A stretch of DNA of 64,000 bases. It comes from JABMPJ01 sp964345005 (GTDB lineage: Bacteria; Verrucomicrobiota; Kiritimatiellia; UBA8416; JABMPJ01). The notes under the pieces are model-generated. The model ran no database searches and was not told the DNA's origin. It worked only from the letters and a program-made list of their open reading frames with translations. This document shows, in pieces, positions 19,001-27,722 of this stretch (its first letter is position 1; each line of letters opens with the position of its first letter). The stretch lies in the NCBI GenBank assembly GCA_964345005.1, contig CAYFPQ010000005.1:1-64000 (forward strand), given 5' to 3'. The position numbers and the translations under genes were made by a program.

Positions 19001-19421
19001 TCAGGTCTTTGGGACAAGCCTGGCGGAAGCGGACATGGGTGGCGTTAAGCGTGTCTCTCTCCTCTACGACTTGTGGGGTCGCACGAAGACCAACGGATCC
19101 GAAGCCAAAGCGATACATTTGAACGGTGTCGATGTTGGTCCGCTGGTCAGTGGCGGCGCATATCCGGTGTGGTACTCGCGCACGCGCGCCGAACTGAACG
19201 AAGCGGCGGTGCAGGCGCTCGAAGTCGATAACGAGGTGTCCATCACAAATCCGGGCTCGACTTTCTGGAAGATCCGAAACGTGGTTCTTGAGATTACGCT
19301 CTCAGACGGCAGCACGGTACACCTCAAGGCCGAACCGGGCGCGATCTCTTTCCCGGCGAATCACTTCAGGGCGGAAGGAAAATGCCTGGACGCGAACACG
19401 CCGTTTGAATTCAGGATGTGA
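16026..19421 (+). CDS. Large secreted glycoside-hydrolase-like protein
   Basis: 1131 residues with an N-terminal signal peptide of about 22 residues (VAWVIVAICRFSVAA). Residues 50-300 are a beta-sandwich, residues 340-600 a TIM-barrel-like catalytic region, and the C-terminal 400 residues beta-rich. Barrel strand ends carry possible acids: Asp515 in DGFFVDQCY and Glu586 in LALIEGR, with WGNHAHEI between. These resemble the nucleophile and acid/base placement of retaining glycosidases in GH-D/GH101-like barrels, but I cannot assign a family. The adjacent gene at 19447 has the same overall plan. Probably exported to attack a polysaccharide or glycoconjugate. No Shine-Dalgarno sequence stands out. 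Confidence 0.65.
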   Translation: MSRAKMMGVAWVIVAICRFSVAASVEMRVDENGALSSLGRITGANSLAEPLRMRILERRFYQQNAADGPGETDRSVVVANQDAIFDEGPQSASKHEPRLVIDDVKVKPGRVSRMGESVSVTRSDPKTDLSWSTVFSPGHNALEIAVTFKNQGDRLRSLDVEFPLILSGADYNAFFPGCNDFPEWPEDSALGYQLRAGQSDYNNLSQPLATFYSKPRDVGLSVASSYRRPILPITFFAARSKGNTAVLATFVRVRLDPGGERTVRLYLIPHAGDWRSGLAFVRNAFPNTFYVNPEVSKFFTRNFGGSGTLGGYYPECLTNPRMWKNYQQPFDPWRRSVIEMMGLGRWQGFYMSDISEWTPMASEKWYFVNNAPGWFPEEFLEGKPAENASWQEIVAWIESRPEHLKGQIFKKGQREGATSRKYAWQKVTKSKVCEFIRVAKEHNTAMFLYWNPRDVWYPYARDRFEDLIVYRSRNYFNFDCAYVSAPKGSTFFSWHLDQIRRMFAEYPRLDGFFVDQCYATAGHVYTHDDGYTVTDDGRAASCFNSNLAELTAAGRKIAHKHGKFVWGNHAHEIIDIVANYDLALIEGRMRPGTPQETGRYASIGNRPWIALGVDERIQQVSLRDGGWQCAWTQNDHDDYETRMMSAPWYWGPRLYAPMFDLFRSRTWVLEPHCLRLPSGFEGNLFRIDGEENLLATVVAFGESFMTPWLRLDVPVTIRTTDAVNVKAAYVVGAANLGVFKVPFERDGHTITVKIPQFRGSAAVLLAKKGRFVSVETSLPMTSAGGTYAFDLVADNLTDETWSWKNTVWLGHKREWHWEETPAGESVTKPFHVTVPGDTEKPFTQMKLAKDVESRLPIEDGGKNHMATFEFFVQPPVSATLSPSRALVERTLSNTGQGGYKPFYAVHPLHVYDGEMAEFTLGIMNNTSSTKTLAVEINGGNVTISDVPGSVKMGPMSQRNVAVVVRGAGCGASSLHVDIKDGNKVVSTFDLPIQVFGTSLAEADMGGVKRVSLLYDLWGRTKTNGSEAKAIHLNGVDVGPLVSGGAYPVWYSRTRAELNEAAVQALEVDNEVSITNPGSTFWKIRNVVLEITLSDGSTVHLKAEPGAISFPANHFRAEGKCLDANTPFEFRM

Positions 19422-19433
19422 GGAGAGTGGTGA

Positions 19434-19527
19434 GAACTACGAATGAATGCGAATAGACTCGAATATGTTTTTAGACGCCCTTAAGCCTCTCTTCATTTGC
19501 GCTCATTGGCGTCCATTCGCGGTTCTC
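19434..19527. repeat. Imperfect fold-back repeat, CGCGAAT type, overlapping a gene start
   Basis: The left arm reads GAACTACGAATGAATGCGAAT. The right arm, on the minus strand, reads GAACCGCGAATGGACGCCAAT, so the ends pair imperfectly over about 31 bases. The right arm shares AACCGCGAATGGACGC exactly with the half-copy at 44615-44630. The start codon and first 27 codons of the 19447 gene lie inside the element. Confidence 0.5.
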
Positions 19528-22500
19528 TGGTGCCTCTTGTTCCCGGTACTGAGCGCGTTGGGTGTGGGCATCGATCTGACCGTCACCAACGGCAATATGG
19601 CTGTCACCAACTGGGTAGCCGAAGCGACGCTGGACTTGGCCGGGGCGCGTGATCTGCTGGGCGATCCGGGTGAACCGGAGGAGATCGCTGTCTACGATGT
19701 GGACGGTGCCGAGGGGCTTGTGCCGTGGCAACTCGATGCGACCGCCGTGACGGGCGTCTATACGGTGGCCTGGCGCGTGCCTGGCGCCCTGGAGGCCAAC
19801 GCGGCTCGCCATTTCGAGCTGCGGTTTGAAGCGACCAATTCGCCAGTCGATCCGCAAAGCGTAACGATCGCAACCAATGCTGGCGGTATTGCGGTTGACA
19901 ACGAAGAGATCTCTCTTTTTCACAACTCCGGTGGACTGATTACTGAGGTCAGCGTCGGCGCGGCCTCGACATGGCTGAACTGGAACGACTTAGTGAATGG
20001 CGGCGTCGGCGTTTTCAACTTGAGATACCTGGCTGCCGACAGCCTGACCGCGAGTGCAACGGGGGGATTGCGCGTGGTGGTTGAGACCTCCAAGGAATAT
20101 CACGAATACCTGGGGCCGGGGCAGTATACAAACGCACCATCCCATCCGCGGGCGACCTACCGGTTCACCTCCTTCGCGGGCCTTCCCTTCACGCGAATCG
20201 AAGCCGACATCACGCAGGACTTTGCGTACTCATGGGATGGCGTCCACTTCATCTGGACCTTCTTCAACGACGAGTTCTTCACAAAGTACTGCACCTCCGA
20301 ACACAGTGGCACCATCATGCACACGGGTTCAAACTACGAAGGGTCCCGGTGGTCGAGCGTTTTCAACACGAACATGATGATGGCGGTGTGTCCCGGCAAC
20401 AGTACCGCCGTCTATGACGGAGGAGAAGGGTTTTTCGGCTCCAATCTCAAGTCCGGCAGTGCCCCCATGATCGGTCTGCATTATCCCTGGCAGGGCGCGC
20501 TCCTGTTCGGGGAAGGGGCCGAGACCGCTGCCGCCATTGCGAGCTACTGTGATTACTGGAGCGCGGTGATTGCCGATCCACCGGTGGTCGAAGTCTACTT
20601 GTCTGAAGCGATGTCGAGCCTGACCAACGCCGAGTATGAGGTGCAGGCGCGACGGGATGCCATGGGCGCAATGTATGGGACCAACTGGTTGAAAGAGCAT
20701 GTCATTACCACGATCGCCGGGCGCTATGCCGTTACGGCACGCGAAAAGATCGAAAGCGGGCTCTACGAAGAAGCGGCCGTCGACCTAGAGACCTGCACGA
20801 ACCTGCTGGCCGTCACGCCGACTGCCGATATCGTCGAAGCCGGACAGCTTCAAGCCAGTCTCGTTGAGGATTATCCCTGCCTGGCCAACAGTAACGCCGT
20901 CTATATCTGGTCTACGCCGAGTAACGGCGCAGGACTGGTCAGCGTGTATGACAAACAGACCGAACGGGAGTTTCTGGCCAACGACGTCACACAGGCCGAC
21001 TGGTGGGACCTGTCCGTCAAGAACAGTGCCGGTGAGGGCGCTTCCTGTCAAAACGGGGATATGACCTGTCAGGTCAGTTATACGGCCGACACCAGTGCTG
21101 CGGTCTTGAACATGCAGTGGTCGACCAATGTGGTGGTCGACGTTCAGGCGTGGCTATCCACGACCAACGGCCTGCTGCGCGCTACAATCGCCGTTCAAAC
21201 CAACGCCCCAGACACGGGACTTACCATGGTGACCTTTCCCAAGCTAACCGATATCTTGCCGCTGTCGCCCGGGGCGCAGGATGACGAAGTGCTGGAGACT
21301 CGGGACCTCGGCTGGCGCAAGCCCTCACCGCTGGTCTCCTCTGCCGCGTCCGATACGGCTTATCCGAACGGCATGCAGTTCTCCGCGCTTCTGGACGGAA
21401 GCAACGGGCTGTACATTGCCGAAGAAGACGCTTTGGTCAACCGCAAGAACATTACCTGGACACCTGACCACGACAGCCTCACGATCGATCTGACCGTTTC
21501 GCATCCGGTCCTCAATTGGGGCGCGGCCGCGCTGACCGTGACGTATCAATCGCCGGGCGATATCGTCCTGGGTCCGTTTCGGGGCGACTGGTATGATGCC
21601 GCGCGCCTGTACCGGAAATGGGCGCTCACGGCGCCCTGGTGCGCCAAGGGCCCCGTCCACACGCGACTGGACCTTCCAGCGTGGTTCGTCAATGCCCCGT
21701 ACTGGACGGTTGCCTCTCTGCGGGATGAATTCGGGGTTCAGTCCGAACTCGACAAGCATGCCTTCTACGACATGCCCGTTACCATCGCGCATGCCTACCG
21801 GTATGGCTCGGTTCTTGGGATGGAAGAATCAGATCGCTGCGGCGAGTATCTGCCGCCGATTCTGAACAATCAGCGTTTTCGATCCGCGGTGACAAACCTG
21901 CAGAGCGAGGGCGTGCGCATTGTGCCCTACATCAACGGCTACGTATGGGACAGGGATACGGAGAACTACCGGAATTTGAACGGGTCCAACGCCGTGGTAT
22001 GGCTGAATGCGCAGGGGCAGTTGAGAGAATTCACGGCTTACGGCGGCGGTCAGCACCTGATGGGCATGTGCCCGGCCGCGGACTTGTGGCAGGACCATCT
22101 CAAGGGCATTACCAGCAACCTTTTCGACCGCTGCGGGATCGACGGGCTGTACTTCGATTTTCTCATCTTCAATGTCACAGATTGCTATAACGAGGATCAC
22201 GGGCATGCGATCGGCGGCGGGAACTACTGGTCGGGCGGGGTGCATGATCTTCTTGAGGGATGCCGGGCTGTGGCGACCAATATCAATACGAACGCCATTT
22301 TCGCAACTGAAAACGTCGGTGAAGCCTATATCGATGTTGTTGACGCGTTCCTGTCGCTCGGGCACACGACCACCACGGCGCCGTTGTTCCCGGCCGTTTA
22401 TCACGGGTACGCCAACGTGTTTGGCGGGGACCAGAATAAGTACAACCCCGAATACCTCGGGCGCTGGTGGCTGATGGGGGGGCAGAACGGATGGCGCGGG

Positions 22501-22986
22501 CCGGAACTGCCCATGGCAGGAATAACCTATTATTCGGGTCAGGATATTTCGAACTTCACGAATTCGGGGCTCTACTACAAGCGCCTGCTCGACTGCCGCG
22601 TAGCGTTCGCAACGCCGTACCTGGGCTATGGCGAGATGCTCAGGCCGCCGGACATCAGCGGCAGCCTGCCGACGGTTAGCATGACCGGCCCCTATGGCAG
22701 TCTTGATGTGCCGGTGGTCGAGGGGTCCGCCTGGAAGGCGCCGGATGGCCGGGTAGGCCTCTTCTTTCTGAATTACGACGAGGATGATGCGCATGAGTTT
22801 ATCTGGTCGGTGGATCTGGCCGAAACAGGCTGGGACGGAAGTATAACCAACCTGGTGCTGAGTTCGTGGAGTGAGTCCAATGGATTGCAGGTTGTTGAGA
22901 GCGGCCTGAGCGGCGGCGATTTGTATCGAACCTCTAATCTTCCCGCGCTTGGTATCATGGCCCTCAAGCTGGAGGCGGCACAATGA
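19447..22986 (+). CDS. Very large secreted hydrolase-like protein (DUF6259-like)
   Basis: 1179 residues. The signal peptide is FAVLWCLLFPVLSALG, with a second possible start at Met7 (19465). A beta-rich N-terminal half leads to a TIM-barrel-like region at about 740-1080. It has DGLYFDFLIF with Asp904 and AIFATENVGEAY with Glu955, separated by a YNEDHGHAIGGGNYW loop, a pattern I associate with DUF6259 and GH101-like proteins. The C-terminal 100 residues form a beta sandwich. It overlaps the next gene by 4 bases. The first codons, including part of the signal peptide (LFICAHWRPFAVLW), are encoded by a dispersed fold-back repeat, which is unusual. It likely acts outside the cytoplasm on a complex glycan. 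Confidence 0.65.
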   Translation: MRIDSNMFLDALKPLFICAHWRPFAVLWCLLFPVLSALGVGIDLTVTNGNMAVTNWVAEATLDLAGARDLLGDPGEPEEIAVYDVDGAEGLVPWQLDATAVTGVYTVAWRVPGALEANAARHFELRFEATNSPVDPQSVTIATNAGGIAVDNEEISLFHNSGGLITEVSVGAASTWLNWNDLVNGGVGVFNLRYLAADSLTASATGGLRVVVETSKEYHEYLGPGQYTNAPSHPRATYRFTSFAGLPFTRIEADITQDFAYSWDGVHFIWTFFNDEFFTKYCTSEHSGTIMHTGSNYEGSRWSSVFNTNMMMAVCPGNSTAVYDGGEGFFGSNLKSGSAPMIGLHYPWQGALLFGEGAETAAAIASYCDYWSAVIADPPVVEVYLSEAMSSLTNAEYEVQARRDAMGAMYGTNWLKEHVITTIAGRYAVTAREKIESGLYEEAAVDLETCTNLLAVTPTADIVEAGQLQASLVEDYPCLANSNAVYIWSTPSNGAGLVSVYDKQTEREFLANDVTQADWWDLSVKNSAGEGASCQNGDMTCQVSYTADTSAAVLNMQWSTNVVVDVQAWLSTTNGLLRATIAVQTNAPDTGLTMVTFPKLTDILPLSPGAQDDEVLETRDLGWRKPSPLVSSAASDTAYPNGMQFSALLDGSNGLYIAEEDALVNRKNITWTPDHDSLTIDLTVSHPVLNWGAAALTVTYQSPGDIVLGPFRGDWYDAARLYRKWALTAPWCAKGPVHTRLDLPAWFVNAPYWTVASLRDEFGVQSELDKHAFYDMPVTIAHAYRYGSVLGMEESDRCGEYLPPILNNQRFRSAVTNLQSEGVRIVPYINGYVWDRDTENYRNLNGSNAVVWLNAQGQLREFTAYGGGQHLMGMCPAADLWQDHLKGITSNLFDRCGIDGLYFDFLIFNVTDCYNEDHGHAIGGGNYWSGGVHDLLEGCRAVATNINTNAIFATENVGEAYIDVVDAFLSLGHTTTTAPLFPAVYHGYANVFGGDQNKYNPEYLGRWWLMGGQNGWRGPELPMAGITYYSGQDISNFTNSGLYYKRLLDCRVAFATPYLGYGEMLRPPDISGSLPTVSMTGPYGSLDVPVVEGSAWKAPDGRVGLFFLNYDEDDAHEFIWSVDLAETGWDGSITNLVLSSWSESNGLQVVESGLSGGDLYRTSNLPALGIMALKLEAAQ

Positions 22987-23924
22987 GCCTGACTATGGGA
23001 AACGTTATTATGCCTGTCCATCCGTGGTTATACTCCTCTTTGGTTGTGGCTATTCAACTCCTGCTGTTCACGGTATCCGCTTCCCGTGCAGCGTTTGTTC
23101 CGCCGGGCTGTGTTGAAGCCGATGGCACGCAGCAAGGCGAATGGGGTTATGCCACGCGCATTATTCATACAAAGACAGGCATCGAGATGGCTTTGATTCC
23201 TTCGGGAACCTTTGTGATGGGGTCGGACGCGATCTACTCAAACTCACAACCCCCTCATGAGGTTTCGATACGGCATCCGTTCTATATGGCCCTGACCGAG
23301 CTGACCAACGGGCAGTATCGCGAGTTTGTCAATGCAAGCGGTTACAATGGCGCGCCGGATACGGACCCGGAGGAGGACCTTTGCCTGCGGCACTGGGGGG
23401 GGGAGAGTCTGATGTCGACGAACGACGCCTATCCAGTGGTGTGGGTTTCGTGGAGTAACGCACAGGCTTTTTGCTCCTGGAGTGGTCTTGAATTGCCGAC
23501 CGAAGCCGAGTGGGAGTATGCCTGTCGTTCCGGCGCCGGCACTCTTTACTACTACGGCAACGATCAGAACATGTTCACCAATTACGGTTGGACGGTTTTT
23601 AACAGTGATGCATTGACTCATCCGGTGGAACAGAAGACGCCGAACGCCTGGGGTTTGTATGACATGCTGGGCAACGTGTGGGAATGGGCGCTCGATGACT
23701 ACGTCTACCGCTACGAAGGCGCGCCTACAAACGGGATGGCGCGAATTGAGGGACGATGGACGAAGGTGGTGCGAGGAGGCGGCTGGGGCGTGACACCGCA
23801 ACCGATCAGCAGTAGTTGTGCGGTCCGCTTCAACTACGCGCCGAACCTTGCCTCCAACAATATCGGGTTTCGGGTCATTTTGAGAATTGGGAAACTGCGG
23901 GGGGCGCTGTTTGAATTTCAATAA
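22983..23924 (+). CDS. Secreted SUMF1/FGE-domain protein
   Basis: 313 residues with a signal peptide ending near residue 36 (LLLFTVSASRA). The rest is one formylglycine-generating-enzyme-like (SUMF1) domain: MALIPSGTFVMGSD, PTEAEWEYACRSG, NAWGLYDMLGNVWEW, VVRGGGW and the closing GFRVI. I do not find the paired active-site cysteines of true sulfatase-activating enzymes, and no sulfatase gene is present in the window. It is therefore more likely a C-type-lectin-fold binding or accessory protein. It is translationally coupled (ATGA) to the large hydrolase-like gene upstream, so the two are probably made together. Confidence 0.82.
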   Translation: MSLTMGNVIMPVHPWLYSSLVVAIQLLLFTVSASRAAFVPPGCVEADGTQQGEWGYATRIIHTKTGIEMALIPSGTFVMGSDAIYSNSQPPHEVSIRHPFYMALTELTNGQYREFVNASGYNGAPDTDPEEDLCLRHWGGESLMSTNDAYPVVWVSWSNAQAFCSWSGLELPTEAEWEYACRSGAGTLYYYGNDQNMFTNYGWTVFNSDALTHPVEQKTPNAWGLYDMLGNVWEWALDDYVYRYEGAPTNGMARIEGRWTKVVRGGGWGVTPQPISSSCAVRFNYAPNLASNNIGFRVILRIGKLRGALFEFQ

Positions 23925-23962
23925 TATCAGGAATCCTTAGAAACAGTAAAGGTGAACATTTT

Positions 23963-26233
23963 ATGCGCGCTGGAAAGAATCGAAGAAGAACGTGCCTGTA
24001 CCGTGACATAAGACAGCCGGTCGAAGTCCGAGTCAACGATCTGCTGGATCGAATGACTCTGGAGGAGAAGATTCGTGAAACTGGATTTGTGATGGGGAAA
24101 ACGCTGCTTGAAAATAACAGGTACGCACCGACTCTGGTTGAGAAACGGTTCGGCAATATGGGCATCGGCGGCATCATGGACCCTCATCAGGGCGGACGAC
24201 GAACGGCGAGAATCGTTAATGCCTTGCAGAAATATCTGGTGGATCGAACCCGCCTTGGCATTCCGGCCCTGATCATGGCCGAATGTCTGCATGGTCATCT
24301 CTCACCGGGTGCAACCACGTTTCCGCAGTCCATCGGCTTGTCCTGTTCCTGGAATCCCGGAATGATCAGAAGAATGGCTGCGGCGGTTGCCGGGGAAGCG
24401 AGCGCAGTCGGAATCCGTCAATGTCTCAGTCCCAATTTGGATCTTGGCCGTGATCCGCGCTGGGGCCGCGTGGAGGAGACTTACGGGGAAGATGTTCATC
24501 TATGCACACAAATGGGGCTGGCTTATGTGGAGGGGATGCAGGGCGGGAAAGACCCCCTTGCCCCGGAAAAACTGGCGGTAACGGTGAAGCACTTTGCCGG
24601 GCACTGCGATCCACAGGGCGGCCTCAATATCGGTCCAGCCGATATTGGAGAACGTAAGCTCCGTGAAGAATATCTGCCGCCGTTCAAAGCGGCGGTGGAA
24701 GCCGGGGCATTGTCGGTCATGAACGCCTACAACGAGATAGACGGAGTGCCCTGCGTGGCTTCCAAATTTCTTCTGCGGAAAATTCTTCGTGAAGAATGGG
24801 GCTTTGAAGGCTATGTCTTTGCCGATTTCGGATCCGTGGAATTATTGGGTTCCTTGTGTCACAACCTCACCGATTCTCGGCAGGAAGCCGGTCGTATCGC
24901 CTTTGAAGCTGGTGTAGACTTGGAAACGTGCCAGAACCATTGTTATGATAAGAAGCTGTTGGAGCTTGTCAGAAAGGGCAAGGTGTCGGAGAAGCGTCTG
25001 GACGAAGCGGTTGGCAACATCTTGCGGGTCAAGTTTATGACCGGGCTTTTTGATCGTCCCTACGTGAATGAGGGGCGGGCGCTGGAAATCGTTCACTGCA
25101 ATAAACACGTTAAGCTCGCGCGTCGGCTGGCGGGTGAATCCATTGTCCTTCTGAAAAACGAGAAAAACCTGCTGCCGATCGATAAGCGCAAGCTCTTCTC
25201 GGTCGCGGTTATAGGGCCCAATGCGGATGTGGCTGAATGTGGGGATTACTGTTTTCCGAAGACGGAAGACGTGAGCCCTCTTGAAGGTATTCGCGCCGCA
25301 GTGCAGTCAAAGACAAAAGTAACCTTCGCATCGGGCTGCGATATGCATGATCTGAGTAAAGACGGTTTTGATGAGGCGGTGCAGGCTGCACGTGATGCCG
25401 ATGTGGCCCTGATGTTCATGGGCGGATCAAGCATGAGTCTGGGTGGTGTCGGGTGGGTCATTGACGGTAAGCCGACCCGGCCGTCAACGTGTGGAGAGGG
25501 ATTTGATCGTGCGGATCTGAACCTGCCGGGAGTCCAGCAGGAGTTGGTCGCGGCAGTGGCCGAAACCGGCACACCGGTGGTCGTTGTGCTTATCAATGGT
25601 CGACCCTTGAGCACGGCTTGGATTGCCGAACACATTCCGGCTGTTCTGGAGGCTTGGTATCCGGGAGAACAGGGGGGGCATGCGATTGCCGACATTCTGT
25701 TCGGCAAGGTCAATCCATCGGCCAAGCTGACGATGACCATTCCGCGATCAGTAGGGCAGGTTCCCATCTACTACTGTCGGAAGCCTTCCGCGGGCGGTTA
25801 CTATAAAATGCCAGGAGCGCCTGGCCGGCCGGGCCGGGACTACGTGTATTCAGAGTCTTCGCCGCTCTACGACTTCGGTTATGGGCTGAGTTACACCCGC
25901 TTCCGCTACAGCAAATTGCGCGTTTCGCCTTCAAGGATCGCTCCTGATGGTATGGTCACTGTGAGCGTTACGATCCGTAATGCCGGTGACAGGGCGGGCA
26001 AAGAAGTCGTCCAGCTTTACATCAATGATGTTGTCAGCAGTGTCACCACGCCCGTCAAATTGCTGAAGCGATTTGAGAAAATCACGCTTAAACCGGGCGA
26101 GGTCAAGACCGTGACCTTTGAAATTGGACCAGAAGATTTGAGTTTGCTGAACGAAGAGATGCAGCGAATCGTCGAGCCAGGTGCTTTTGAGGTTATCGTC
26201 GGCGGCCTGAAGAAACAATTTGAGGTCGTGTGA
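23963..26233 (+). CDS. Glycoside hydrolase family 3 (beta-glucosidase-like)
   Basis: 756 residues, full length for a three-domain GH3 enzyme. The barrel domain holds PRWGRVEETYGED and KHFAGH (Lys209-His210), with the nucleophile Asp288 in LREEWGFEGYVFADFG. The alpha/beta sandwich domain follows (VAVIGPNAD, then WYPGEQGGHAIADILFG), and residues 650-750 are the fibronectin-III-like end (YDFGYGLSYTRF, then AGKEVVQLYI). There is no signal peptide, so it is likely cytoplasmic and cleaves imported beta-glycosides. A close paralogue at 32619 carries a frameshift. The two flank a symporter and a GH4 gene, suggesting one duplicated catabolic locus. Confidence 0.93.
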   Translation: MRAGKNRRRTCLYRDIRQPVEVRVNDLLDRMTLEEKIRETGFVMGKTLLENNRYAPTLVEKRFGNMGIGGIMDPHQGGRRTARIVNALQKYLVDRTRLGIPALIMAECLHGHLSPGATTFPQSIGLSCSWNPGMIRRMAAAVAGEASAVGIRQCLSPNLDLGRDPRWGRVEETYGEDVHLCTQMGLAYVEGMQGGKDPLAPEKLAVTVKHFAGHCDPQGGLNIGPADIGERKLREEYLPPFKAAVEAGALSVMNAYNEIDGVPCVASKFLLRKILREEWGFEGYVFADFGSVELLGSLCHNLTDSRQEAGRIAFEAGVDLETCQNHCYDKKLLELVRKGKVSEKRLDEAVGNILRVKFMTGLFDRPYVNEGRALEIVHCNKHVKLARRLAGESIVLLKNEKNLLPIDKRKLFSVAVIGPNADVAECGDYCFPKTEDVSPLEGIRAAVQSKTKVTFASGCDMHDLSKDGFDEAVQAARDADVALMFMGGSSMSLGGVGWVIDGKPTRPSTCGEGFDRADLNLPGVQQELVAAVAETGTPVVVVLINGRPLSTAWIAEHIPAVLEAWYPGEQGGHAIADILFGKVNPSAKLTMTIPRSVGQVPIYYCRKPSAGGYYKMPGAPGRPGRDYVYSESSPLYDFGYGLSYTRFRYSKLRVSPSRIAPDGMVTVSVTIRNAGDRAGKEVVQLYINDVVSSVTTPVKLLKRFEKITLKPGEVKTVTFEIGPEDLSLLNEEMQRIVEPGAFEVIVGGLKKQFEVV

Positions 26234-26327
26234 ATCTATCTCGATTTGTCATGGCTCTGATGACGTCGGAACAGGAAATGTTAATGTAGTGTGCTGGAAG
26301 GATCGGCAGAACATTTGAAAGGATAAG

Positions 26328-27646
26328 ATGAGCATTGATGTCGAACAAATCGTATGTCCATTACGGGAGACTGGGCCTAGCAATCTGCGGAACAGCGAGG
26401 CCGCGGTCATTGAGCTGAAGGACGGTCGCCTGTTTCTTGCCTATACGCATTTTTACGAGTCTGNNNNNNNNNNNNNNNNNNNNNNNNNNNNNNNNNNNNN
26501 NNNNNNNNNNNNNNNNNNNNNNNNNNNNNNNCGGATGACTTCGGCCCCGGCGATATTCGCGGAAAGCTGTCTGAAGACAGCGGAGCGACGTGGAGTGAAC
26601 CGTTCATTGTTGAAACGAATACAGCCTGCTGCAATGTCGGACGAATGGCGTTGTTGAGGCTGAAGAAAAGACATGATGGTTTGCACAGTCATCCGCCTTG
26701 TCTGGCGCATATATACGTGGAACTGAACCGGTTCTACACCAACCGCATTCTGTTCAAGACCTCGGGTGATGAAGGGCGGTCTTGGTCAACGCCCGTTCAG
26801 ATCAATGATACGGGGACGCTAGGGCATATCTGTCAGCGTGGCGATACCGCGCTAGTTCTGTCAACCGGGCGGATTCTCGTTCCCGTTTACGGCATGTTTG
26901 GTGGTATGTGCGCGAGCTTTGTGTACTACAGCGATGACGGGGGAGACACATGGTGCCGTTCTGAAGGCGAGATGGCGGTTAAGTACAGAGATGGCGATCA
27001 TGTCGCCGGTTTTGACAATTTTGAGGAGCCAGCGGTGGCGGAACTGCACGATGGGCGACTGCTCTGCTTCGGTCGGACCAACACGGGCAGGATCTGGCAG
27101 TCGTTTTCGTCTGACCAGGGCGTTACCTGGAGCGAACCGGAACCCACGAAGTTGGCTGCTTCTTATTCCCCTGTTTCCCTGAAGACGATTCCGACGACCG
27201 GCAATTTGCTTTGCGTCTGGAACCAGGCGTCGCCGGAGGAAATTTTGTATGGCTACGGCCGGATGCGGCTGTCGTGCGCGGTGAGCAAAGATGACGGCAA
27301 GACATGGACATGCTTCAGAAATCTGGAATCGCTTGACGACCGCGTTCGTATCGCGCCCCCGTCCATCGTGGAGGGAGGGGATATACGGAGCGAAGCATTT
27401 GCGATCCACGCCCGCAAGGCCCTGTCCGAAAACATGCCTCCGCACAAAGCACCTGCCGAGTTTACGGCCCGGTACCCCTGGTTTCCCGGCTACTGTCACA
27501 ATGACTATCCGTCAGTCGCTTTTACGCGCGACGGCCGTGTAATTATGACTTACGGGGTCAGTGACTATGAACAGGCGGGTCTTACATCCGGGCTGAAACT
27601 GGTCGTTCACCCCGTTGAATGGCTCTATGAGGGAGGGAATCAATGA
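26328..27646 (+). CDS. Sialidase-fold (BNR repeat) protein, interrupted by an assembly gap
   Basis: About 440 residues of a six-bladed sialidase-type propeller. Asp-box (SxDxGxTW) repeats are visible as SEDSGATWSEP, TSGDEGRSWSTP, YSDDGGDTW, SSDQGVTWSEP and SKDDGKTWTC, with the opening arginine-containing strand (GPSNLRNSEAAVIEL). A run of 68 N at 26464 breaks the frame: the part before reads in one frame and the part after (DDFGPGDIRGKLS onward) in another, so the true gap length differs from 68. No signal peptide is seen, so it is probably intracellular. AAAGGA precedes the ATG. It could be a sialidase or another exo-glycosidase or lyase of this fold. Confidence 0.75.
26464..26531. other. 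Assembly gap (68 N)
   Basis: A run of N inside the sialidase-fold gene. The coding frames on either side disagree, so the stated length is an estimate. Confidence 0.99.
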
Positions 27647-27722
27647 CAGGCGTGACAGGCTGAACACGCGACGGTATGTGGAACTGCTGCATAAGGCGGT
27701 AGGTGACTTCTATGAAGAGTGA
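27627..27722 (+). CDS. Small ORF abutting the symporter gene
   Basis: 31 codons, MREGINDRRDRLNTRRYVEL then LHKAVGDFYEE, starting inside the last codons of the sialidase-fold gene and ending with TGA directly against the symporter ATG. The charged helical sequence and the exact abutment suggest either a real small protein or a translational leader that couples the two genes. I do not recognise it, and it could be chance. Confidence 0.35.
   Translation: MREGINDRRDRLNTRRYVELLHKAVGDFYEE

Noticed and set aside
22983..23924. True formylglycine-generating enzyme
   Set aside because: The paired active-site cysteines are not seen and no sulfatase is present; kept as a SUMF1-domain protein.
26328..27646. 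Two separate genes around the N gap
   Set aside because: Asp-box repeats continue across the gap and the total length fits one six-bladed propeller; the frame change is due to the gap length.
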